Below are positions 23,492 to 28,943 of a DNA stretch of 28,943 nt, piece after piece. Position 1 is the first letter of the stretch. Every line of letters starts with the position of its first letter. Under the pieces are notes generated by a model, which saw nothing but the letters and a program-made list of their open reading frames with translations, ran no database searches and had not been told where the DNA came from. A program made the position numbers and the translations under genes. This stretch comes from a virus, in IMG/VR virus record IMGVR_UViG_3300044998_000634, positions 1-28,943 of that record. The stretch is one strand, 5' to 3'.

Positions 23492-23995
23492 TTATTGTAG
23501 TTGTAGTTTTTTTGTGTTTTGTGTAGTTAGTTGTAATTCAAAAAAGTCTTTTCTTACTTTTTCGTATGTGTTTCTAACAGTGTTTACGTTTGTCAGAATT
23601 TTTGATATTTCGGGGAGTATCGGCATGTTGTATAAATTCCATTTCGCATAGTAATTGTCAGAAAAAAATACTATAAAAAACGGTATAGCTTTTAATTCGA
23701 ATGCTGCTTTCATCATTTCGTCATACTTTCGCTTTTCTAACAAAATAGTATTATATTGATTGTGTGTTATATTACGTACTTTTATTTCGTATATGTGTTT
23801 TATATACACTTGTTTGTTATCTATTGTGTAGTTAGTTATAACTCCGCCTTCTTTTATTTGAATTGGGTAGCTTACCATAACGTCCCATCCCATTTCAAAA
23901 TTCGGACCCTCTTCTAAAATTGCTAAAGGGGATTGTGTTTTTATAAGTTGTTCTAGTTTGTCGAATCCTATTTTTTCTTCTTTTTTGTATAACAT
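23492..23995 (-). CDS. PD-(D/E)XK-type nuclease-like protein (167 aa)
   Basis: The segment GWDVMVSYPIQIKEG (D38) followed by YIKHIYEIKVRNIT (E70-I-K72) is the D...ExK arrangement of restriction-type nucleases, with further basic residues ILLEKRKYDEMM (K88) in the next helix and a closing strand IPFFIVFFSD. The size fits small phage endonucleases such as Holliday-junction or packaging-linked nucleases. It is the first gene of the late arc, beside the iteron region. It could act in recombination, replication or packaging. The start motif CACACATACTACTATG precedes it. Confidence 0.65.
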   Translation of the reverse strand: MLYKKEEKIGFDKLEQLIKTQSPLAILEEGPNFEMGWDVMVSYPIQIKEGGVITNYTIDNKQVYIKHIYEIKVRNITHNQYNTILLEKRKYDEMMKAAFELKAIPFFIVFFSDNYYAKWNLYNMPILPEISKILTNVNTVRNTYEKVRKDFFELQLTTQNTKKLQLQ

Positions 23996-24011
23996 AGTAG
24001 TATGTGTGTGT
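23996..24011 (-). promoter_or_regulatory. Candidate late initiation motif at the head of the late arc
   Basis: On the minus strand ACACACATACTACT runs directly into ATG 23995, a variant of the motif ATACTAATATG at other unit starts. A clear TTATTAA element is not present here; ATTAAAC lies about 20 nt upstream. It is the start of the longest transcription unit of the genome. Confidence 0.4.
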
Positions 24012-24292
24012 GTTTGTTTAATGTATATATCTTATAAAAATATTGTTTTTTTCGCTTTTACCTTTTTTTTTTTATTTTTTTATTATTTTTCGTATATTTT
24101 TTTATTCGATTGGTTCGGTACTAATCGAACTAACTATTAGCTACTATAAAAAACGCACATAAATCGCGTATACCGAACGATAATTAGGTAGGTGGTATCT
24201 GTATATCAAAATGATGTTGCGTGTCTCATATCGCTTTATATTTAGTTTTTTTATTTTTTTTACATGTTTTTATGTGTTTTCATTTAGTTAGA

Positions 24293-24483
24293 TTAGTTCG
24301 TTTAGTTCGTTTAGTTCGGTACAGACCGAACCAACTGTGTAGTTTGCGTGAGTTTTTAAGTTCGTTTAGTTCGTTTAGTTCGTTTAGTTCGGTACAGACC
24401 GAACCAACTGTGTAGTTTGCGTGAGTTTTTAAGTTCGTTTAGTTCGATTAGTTCGTTTGGTTCGGTACAGACCGAACCAAATA
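24293..24483. repeat. Three 73-bp tandem repeats: iterons TTAGTTCG(T) plus hairpin
   Basis: TTAGTTCG units with 9-bp spacing occur at 24293, 24302, 24311; 24366, 24375, 24384; 24439, 24448 and, as TTGGTTCG, 24457. A weaker TAAGTTCG precedes the second and third groups. Each group ends in TTCGGT-ACAG-ACCGAA (24315, 24388, 24461). The unit repeats exactly every 73 bp; the third copy diverges after the hairpin, where its arms extend to 11 bp (TTTGGTTCGGT/ACCGAACCAAA). Confidence 0.9.
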
Positions 24484-24486
24484 TAT

Positions 24487-24636
24487 GCGTTTAATGCACG
24501 TAGAGCGCGATTTTGCTGTTTTTATGTGTGTTTTTGTGTGTTTAGTAATGTGTTTCGTTACGCGGATTCGAAAGATTGTGAATATGAGAAAAAAAAGAAG
24601 TGTAACTTGCGTTTAATGCACGTAGAGGGCGATTTT
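24487..24636 (+). repeat. Direct repeat of 28 bp, two copies
   Basis: GCGTTTAATGCACGTAGAG followed by (C/G)GCGATTTT occurs at 24487-24514 and 24609-24636, differing at one base and 122 bp apart. It may be a protein-binding site within the origin region. Confidence 0.8.
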
Positions 24637-24852
24637 ATTTTGTATACTTACGAAATGAGCCTGCGAAAACGCTCTTTTGTACCAAGTTTTTTTTAAGGTT
24701 TTTAGATATTTTTTTAAGTGTTTAACTTTAGTTCGGATTTCAACAAAAACAAAAATATAGAGGTAGTTACAAGTTTTACCCCCAAAACCCGTAACTTTTG
24801 CTGGGGGGTTGTAACCATAAAAACCGTGTTCTATATACTTACAACTATATAA

Positions 24853-25095
24853 GTTACAGGTTACAGGTTACAGGTTATGTTTTAAAGTGTATATAAATTG
24901 ATGTATTTTATAGTTGTATATTTAAGTATTTTAGATAAATATTACTATTTTTATATAATATGTTTAAAGTAAGTTTTTGCCTGTAACCCTGTAACCTTAG
25001 ACGCAACTAACTGATAATCAACAATTTACGAGGTTACAGCTTTCCAAAGTAACGTGTAACTTGTAACCTTTGTAAACTTTGTAAACTTTGTAAAC
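24853..25095. repeat. GTTACAG/TGTAAC repeats and TTTGTAAAC array
   Basis: GTTACAG is repeated three times head to tail at 24853-24873. The reverse form TGTAACC occurs at about 24981-24996 and again near 25062, with further GTTACA/GTAAC copies at 25033-25060. TTTGTAAAC is repeated three times at 25069-25095. An AT-rich segment lies between the opposing arrays. Confidence 0.8.
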
Positions 25096-25266
25096 TTTTG
25101 TGCACGTATAGCCCCAACAAGGTCACATATGAATAAAAATGACAACATACACTTATTTCGCATTTACATGCGTTTTGAGACACTTTAGTATAAATTGATA
25201 TAACGACATAGCTAAGTATATAATCGTGCGTTATACGTAATCTCTGTGCGTTTTTTGACTATACGA

Positions 25267-25290
25267 TTAGTTCGGTCTGTTACGAACTAA
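25267..25290. repeat. Inverted repeat upstream of the replicase gene
   Basis: TTAGTTCG and CGAACTAA form perfect 8-bp arms around GTCTGTTA. The arm is identical to the iteron unit at 24293-24457, so the replicase could bind here and repress its own promoter, which starts 31 bp downstream. Confidence 0.75.
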
Positions 25291-25320
25291 AAAAACTTAA
25301 AAAAAAACTTAAAAAAAAAT

Positions 25321-25350
25321 TTGAATTTATAGACAAAAAGCTTATTTTTG
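25321..25350 (+). promoter_or_regulatory. Promoter of the primase-helicase gene
   Basis: TTG at 25321-25323, a 19-bp spacer and TATTTTTG at 25343-25350 fit the Bacteroidota promoter. The downstream GAGATATA is shared with the promoter at 28313-28343. The leader is about 40 nt. Confidence 0.7.
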
Positions 25351-25393
25351 AGATATAGAACAAGATATATAATTAAAATAACGCAGAACAATT

Positions 25394-27613
25394 ATGAAGA
25401 CCACACACACACACAACAGCTTAGTAAACGAACACACAGTTACTATTATCAAAAATTTGACAGATAGAGATAGTAACAACTACGTTTACAAAAGTGTAGA
25501 AGAACTCTACAAACTAATTATTTCTAACAAATACGAGAAGTTACAAACAGAAATAAAAAACAGTTTAGTAAACTTAACAGAAGAAGAAACAAAAAAACAG
25601 TTAAAGTTAAGTTTACCTTGTTTTATTAGTAACATTACGCAGGGATTGACACTTACAGACGTAACAGACTATACGAACGTAGTAACGCTCGATATCGATA
25701 AAAAAGATAATACACACTTAGTAAATTTTGATGAAGTAATTTTAGAGATATGGGAAAATTTAGGAACTGATGTAACTAACAAACGTACTAATATAACTAC
25801 TAAAGTACATAACTCTATACTTATGTACCAGACGATGTCTGGGGGTTATAGACTATTAGTAAACACATGTGTTAAAAACGAAAACGACTATAACACTAGT
25901 GTTAATTACTTAATACAACTAATATACAAAAATTTTAATGTTAAAATAGATGCAAGCTCAGCTCAACCTAACCACAAAATGGTAATTTTTTCTGACAAAC
26001 AGGCAAAATTTAGAGATGTTACAATAGCATTAGAAGTTCCAAAAAATTTTAAGAATGTAAAAAAAGAAACAAACAACACAAAAGATTTTACAAAAAATAG
26101 AAAAAGAGTAATAAGTAGTGTAGATATTGATATACAACAATTACAAGAGATTATAGAACAAATACATCAAAAATGTGACAAAAATACATTTGCTGAATAT
26201 TCGGAATGGATAAAATTGGGATATTGTTTAATAAGTTTAGGATTAACTGAAAAAGAGTTTTGTTTTTTAAGTAGTACAGCACATAATTATAACAAACAAG
26301 TATGTATTCAAAAATTTTATGAATTAGAACAAAGTTTTGATGAAAGTAAAGCCCCAAAAATACAGTATTTTTTATATTTAGCTGAAAAATTAGGTGTATC
26401 GTTGGAAAGAAAAATTTGGGAAAAACACAAATATAAAAGAGTAGATACAGAAAGAATAATTGAAGAAATATTTACAGAATATAAATATTCATATGATACG
26501 TTTACAGCTAAAGAATATGTAAATGAAAAAGAAATTGATGAGATACATGTAAATGTAGTATGTTCTCGTATAAAAAATAAATTTAGACTAGACATTACAA
26601 AAAGATATGTGGGTGAATGTATTACAAGTTTAGCTATAAAAAACACATTTTGTAGTGTAAATAACTTATTAAATAAATTAGACACAAATGTAACGTACAA
26701 TAGTATAAATCCAATTGATTTTAACGAATTTCAGAAATTGTGTAAAGAGTTGGGATTGAGTGAGTTAGAAGAAAAAATGTTATTTAGATATTTGCTTGGA
26801 TGTTTTATAAACTTTACGAACGAAAACGGTAATAAATATTATGACGAAATACTAATTTTACAAGGCGAACAAGGGGTAGGTAAAACTTGGTTTGTTAAAA
26901 ATGTATTAACAAAATATTTTTCTCTTTTTGTTAAAAAGGCAGAATATAGCACAAAAAAGGATGACAGAATGAAGCAAGCTACAAGTTTATTTTTATTCGA
27001 TGATGAACTATCTTCTTTAAGCAGAAACGATAGTAACATAATAAAACAATTAACAAGTGAAACTTCTTTTGATGAAAGACTACCTTATGCAGCCAAACTA
27101 AATTATTTTACAAGACGTTACAATTTTATAGGATGTACAAACAACAATTGTGTGTACAATGATTTAACTGGAGGTAGACGTTTTTTGGTTATTAACTTAA
27201 AAAATTACGAAAGAGGTATAGAAAAAAGAATAAACATGGAAAAAATATGGGGGTTTTTTTACAGATTACATATGGATGGGTATGATTATAATTTTTATGA
27301 TATAAATATTGAGTTAAAAGAAAAACAAGAAGAAGTAAGATATATAAGCACAGATGAACTTATACTGGGTGATATGATAGAAGTTTCTAACAAACCTACA
27401 CTATTATCAAATTTAATTACAGAGTACAATCAATTCTACCCATACAACAAACTAACCACAACCGCATGGGGGTTGATTATGAAAAAAAATAACATAAGGC
27501 AAGAAATAAAGAAGATAAACAAAAAAACTTGTAGACTGTATTACTGTAAATTAAGACATATGAACATCAAAAATTTGGAAAGTAAAGAATTAGTTACTAC
27601 ATTTGTAGATTAA
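25394..27613 (+). CDS. Replicative primase-helicase, VirE_N/PriCT_2/VapE type (739 aa)
   Basis: Three domains in order. Residues about 50-215 are a VirE_N (BT4734-like) primase-polymerase-type domain with VVTLDIDKKD (D100, D102) and a MSGGYRLLVN core (148-157). Residues about 235-330 (QQLQEIIEQIHQKCDKNTFAEYSEWIKLGYCLISLG) resemble PriCT_2. Residues about 455-680 are a VapE-family helicase with Walker A GEQGVGKT (491-498), Walker B LFLFDDE (532-538) and GGRRFLVINL (593-602) with a candidate arginine finger. It should both prime and unwind DNA and bind the adjacent origin. The start at 25394 has CA-rich first codons (MKTTHTHNS). No other DNA polymerase is coded, so host polymerase is needed. 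Confidence 0.88.
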   Translation: MKTTHTHNSLVNEHTVTIIKNLTDRDSNNYVYKSVEELYKLIISNKYEKLQTEIKNSLVNLTEEETKKQLKLSLPCFISNITQGLTLTDVTDYTNVVTLDIDKKDNTHLVNFDEVILEIWENLGTDVTNKRTNITTKVHNSILMYQTMSGGYRLLVNTCVKNENDYNTSVNYLIQLIYKNFNVKIDASSAQPNHKMVIFSDKQAKFRDVTIALEVPKNFKNVKKETNNTKDFTKNRKRVISSVDIDIQQLQEIIEQIHQKCDKNTFAEYSEWIKLGYCLISLGLTEKEFCFLSSTAHNYNKQVCIQKFYELEQSFDESKAPKIQYFLYLAEKLGVSLERKIWEKHKYKRVDTERIIEEIFTEYKYSYDTFTAKEYVNEKEIDEIHVNVVCSRIKNKFRLDITKRYVGECITSLAIKNTFCSVNNLLNKLDTNVTYNSINPIDFNEFQKLCKELGLSELEEKMLFRYLLGCFINFTNENGNKYYDEILILQGEQGVGKTWFVKNVLTKYFSLFVKKAEYSTKKDDRMKQATSLFLFDDELSSLSRNDSNIIKQLTSETSFDERLPYAAKLNYFTRRYNFIGCTNNNCVYNDLTGGRRFLVINLKNYERGIEKRINMEKIWGFFYRLHMDGYDYNFYDINIELKEKQEEVRYISTDELILGDMIEVSNKPTLLSNLITEYNQFYPYNKLTTTAWGLIMKKNNIRQEIKKINKKTCRLYYCKLRHMNIKNLESKELVTTFVD

Positions 27614-27645
27614 GATATATATAGTTGTTGTGTTCATTACTGTGT

Positions 27646-27680
27646 GTAGGGGGGTTGTGGTGACCTCCCTACTTTTTTTT
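27646..27680 (+). terminator. Intrinsic terminator after the primase-helicase gene
   Basis: GTAGGGGGGT (27646-27655) and ACCTCCCTAC (27663-27672) pair over 10 positions with one G-U, enclose a 7-nt loop and are followed by eight T's (27673-27680). It is 32 nt past the stop codon. Confidence 0.9.
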
Positions 27681-27702
27681 ATAAAAAAAAAATTGTAAAA
27701 AC

Positions 27703-27733
27703 TTGTTAAAACGACTTTTTTATATTATATTTG
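27703..27733 (+). promoter_or_regulatory. Early promoter C
   Basis: TTG at 27703-27705, a 20-bp spacer and TATATTTG at 27726-27733. It shares AAAAACTTG and ACTTTT around the TTG with the promoter at 28313-28343. The leader leads to the ATG at 27763 through GAGACACA. Confidence 0.85.
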
Positions 27734-27762
27734 TGATATATACATTAAACCGAGACACAGCT

Positions 27763-28242
27763 ATGATACACATTTACCCAAAAATAACAGACCCAAAAAT
27801 TACATTTGAGCAAGAAATGAATTTAACAATAGATATGTTAAATATAATTAGTCCTATAATAAAAATGATTTATGAAGATACTGAAACTGTAATAACACAC
27901 GATATAATACTACAACTAGAACGTATAAAAAATGACAAAACAGACGACTGGGCTGTACTTATAAATATAAAAAGAGATGAATACAAACATTTAGATGACG
28001 AAGAGTTTATTTATTTTAGAGATAATTACAAATTACAGGCACCAGAATGGATTTACAATTTAGTAAATTATATAAAATACGAAGAAGAAGATAAATACGA
28101 TGAAAATTTAGATTTTGATTTATATGTGAGATTTGACAAAAAATTATTATACGATTGGGTTAAGAGTAATTACAACACATATTACTCTTATATGAAAAAT
28201 AAAGAAAAATACTATACACAAAAACTAATAGACACACTATAA
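27763..28242 (+). CDS. Hypothetical acidic early protein (159 aa)
   Basis: Start set at ATG 27763, 30 nt after the promoter -7 box; an in-frame TTG at 27703 is the promoter itself. The protein is acidic and Tyr-rich with no membrane segment: MIHIYPKITDPKITFEQE at the start, a central block KTDDWAVLINIKRDEYKHLDDEEF and a C-terminal Tyr/Lys-rich stretch (NYNTYYSYMKNKEKYY). I recognise no family. High acidity is common in phage proteins that mimic DNA or inhibit host enzymes, which is only a hint. Confidence 0.7.
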   Translation: MIHIYPKITDPKITFEQEMNLTIDMLNIISPIIKMIYEDTETVITHDIILQLERIKNDKTDDWAVLINIKRDEYKHLDDEEFIYFRDNYKLQAPEWIYNLVNYIKYEEEDKYDENLDFDLYVRFDKKLLYDWVKSNYNTYYSYMKNKEKYYTQKLIDTL

Positions 28243-28288
28243 TATGACACAGATGATAGAATAATCTCTAAATTATTTTAATGTTAAA

Positions 28289-28349
28289 ATATCTCAAATA
28301 TAATATAAAAACTTGTAAAAACAACTTTTACATGTTATATTTGAGATAT
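28289..28349. repeat. 15-bp inverted repeat around early promoter D
   Basis: ATATCTCAAATATAA (28289-28303) and TTATATTTGAGATAT (28335-28349) are perfect inverted copies 31 nt apart. The right arm contains the -7 box TATATTTG of the rightward promoter; the left arm therefore contains the same box facing left. Confidence 0.9.
28313..28343 (+). promoter_or_regulatory. Early promoter D
   Basis: TTG at 28313-28315, a 20-bp spacer and TATATTTG at 28336-28343. Transcription should begin near 28350 and meet an intrinsic terminator about 80 nt later. Confidence 0.85.
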
Positions 28350-28438
28350 ATAAAGTAAGAGACACACGTCTTCTGTTCTGTTTGTTCTGTTCTGTTCTGT
28401 TCTGTGACCCCACTAGTAGCCTACTAGTGGGTTTTTTT
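28350..28438 (+). ncRNA. Putative 85-90 nt small RNA or attenuator leader with TTCTG repeats
   Basis: Promoter D would give a transcript running through GAGACACACG, then TTCTG twice (28371-28380), TTTG, TTCTG four times (28385-28404) and a strong terminator at 28409-28438. No start codon with a useful frame lies in it. It may be a free small RNA, or the regulated leader of the gene at 28470. The exact 5' end is inferred from the promoter position. Confidence 0.5.
28409..28438 (+). terminator. Intrinsic terminator
   Basis: CCCACTAGTA (28409-28418) and TACTAGTGGG (28422-28431), 10-bp perfect arms around GCC, followed by seven T's (28432-28438). Confidence 0.92.
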
Positions 28439-28445
28439 ATGAGAG

Positions 28446-28469
28446 TTATTAAACTAGATATATACTAAT
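28446..28469 (+). promoter_or_regulatory. Candidate initiation motif before the junction gene
   Basis: TTATTAAACTAGATATATAC (20 nt, from 28446) followed by TAAT leads directly to ATG 28470. The motif starts 7 nt after the terminator T-tract, so it could restart transcription with almost no leader. It is the only plus-strand copy of the motif otherwise found in the late arc. Confidence 0.4.
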
Positions 28470-28943
28470 ATGAATAACACAACACTAAACACACACAAAA
28501 AAGACAACAGACAAACAAAAAACACAAAATTAGATTACTATACACAAATAGATACAATACTAAAAAGTACACTTACACAAGATATAAGTGTACTTTTTAA
28601 TGTTGTAAAAGAAAAACAGTGTAGTAGTTTTTACTTGTATGTGTATTATAAAACACAAAGTAAAAAAAACTTTATAAATTACATTAATTTACATCATATT
28701 TTTAATTTTTTAGATATTATTAAAATAATAGACTATATTACTACTAATAATTTACAAAATTTTGAAACATGTAAAACTAAACTAACTAATATATGTTGTA
28801 AACAAAATATATTTTATAGACGTTTTTATATTAACATACTACTAAACAGTATATTACATCGTATAACAAAGCACAAATATCTAATTAAACAACATTTAGA
28901 CTGTCTAAAAGAACAGATACTGTTAGACTTGTATAATTGTAAC
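28470..28943 (+). CDS. 5' part of junction-spanning hypothetical gene (292 aa in the circle)
   Basis: The frame starts at ATG 28470 and is open for 158 codons to the last base of the window, where it continues in phase into position 31 (the last 30 bases equal the first 30). The stop is at 435. The N-terminus is Asn/Thr/His-rich from CA-rich codons (MNNTTLNTHKKDNRQTK), followed by a mostly helical part with several cysteines (FETCKTKLTNICCKQNIFYRRF). No membrane segment or enzyme motif is clear and I recognise no family. Together with the very basic C-terminus it may be a nucleic-acid-binding protein. Confidence 0.75.
   Translation, partial: MNNTTLNTHKKDNRQTKNTKLDYYTQIDTILKSTLTQDISVLFNVVKEKQCSSFYLYVYYKTQSKKNFINYINLHHIFNFLDIIKIIDYITTNNLQNFETCKTKLTNICCKQNIFYRRFYINILLNSILHRITKHKYLIKQHLDCLKEQILLDLYNCN

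Larger units (their letters stand above)
23996..25393. other. Gene-free region, probable replication origin
   Basis: Nearly 1.4 kb without a credible gene, between the divergent late and early arcs. From left to right it holds a T-rich stretch, a hairpin-like element at 24114-24129, three 73-bp tandem repeats with 9-bp iterons (24293-24483), a 28-bp direct repeat (24487 and 24609), a C/G-rich hairpin near 24778-24818 and GTTACAG-type repeats. These are followed by an AT-rich stretch (about 24880-24970), TTTGTAAAC repeats (25069-25095), another inverted repeat (25267-25290) and the replicase promoter. Iterons, AT-rich segment and adjacent replicase gene are the usual parts of an origin. Confidence 0.65.

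Noticed and set aside
24293-24483. CRISPR array
   Set aside because: The 73-bp units are nearly identical throughout, with no unique spacers, and there are no cas genes.
24221-24696. Plus-strand frames of 64 and 79 codons in the repeat region
   Set aside because: Their codons simply read through the 73-bp repeats (VRLVRLVRL) and the 28-bp repeats; no promoter or start context, and the composition is not protein-like.
28289-28349. Invertible (phase-variable) promoter like those of Bacteroides capsule loci
   Set aside because: The invertible part would be only 31 bp and the -7 box lies inside the repeat arm, so inversion would scarcely alter the promoter; no recombinase gene is present.
1-28943. 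tRNA genes, integrase/att sites, lysogeny repressor
   Set aside because: I looked on both strands for tRNA arms with the GTTC loop, recombinase motifs and Cro/CI-type repressors, and found none that I could support; a scan with dedicated software could still find a degenerate one.

Overview
The window is strongly AT-rich and looks like one complete genome of a tailed phage (probably a siphovirus) infecting a Bacteroidota host. The first 30 bases recur as the last 30, and one reading frame runs without a break from the right end into the left end. The molecule is therefore best read as a circle of about 28,913 bp, or as a circularly permuted linear genome. The host assignment rests on promoters of the Bacteroidota type (TTG, about 20 bp, TAnnTTTG), on the lack of Shine-Dalgarno sites, and on several protein families typical of phages and integrative elements of that phylum (VirE_N/PriCT_2/VapE replicase, XkdF-type prohead protease).

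Layout. (i) Plus-strand early/replication arc, 25394 through the junction to 1962: a primase-helicase (25394-27613), an unknown protein (27763-28242), a putative terminated small RNA or attenuator (about 28350-28438), the junction gene (28470-28943 joined to 1-435, 292 aa), and three small or unknown genes (607-837, 943-1779, 1801-1962). Most of these are preceded by near-identical host-type promoters, and their first codons are unusually rich in C and A. (ii) A bidirectional terminator at 1995-2023 where the two arcs converge. (iii) Minus-strand late arc, 23995 down to 2022. In order of transcription it holds a PD-(D/E)XK-like nuclease, small proteins including a sigma-region-4-like HTH protein and a UVR-motif protein, a probable small terminase, the large terminase, a tail-assembly-chaperone pair with a likely -1 frameshift, and a tail-terminator-like protein fused to Ig-like repeats and a LamG domain. 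It continues with a gp10-like protein, two large tail proteins, a possible 42-aa protein, the tape measure, protease-scaffold, major capsid, tail-tube-like protein, its paralogue, a fibre, the portal, a connector, a possible glycosyltransferase and a membrane coiled-coil protein. (iv) A single plus-strand lipoprotein gene (12976-13218) is set into the tail genes like a moron. (v) A 1.4-kb gene-free region (23996-25393) between the two arcs carries three 73-bp tandem repeats made of 9-bp iterons and a hairpin, further repeats and an AT-rich stretch. It is the likely replication origin.

How it fits together. The early arc would be transcribed by host RNA polymerase. The replicase next to the iteron region would copy the circle. 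The late arc has no visible host-type promoter. Several of its transcription units begin instead with a different motif (TTATTAA, about 10-13 nt, ATACTAATATG) that runs directly into the start codon. That motif and the phage's own HTH protein are the best candidates for an undescribed regulatory system here. I saw no integrase, endolysin, tRNA, CRISPR array or DNA polymerase.
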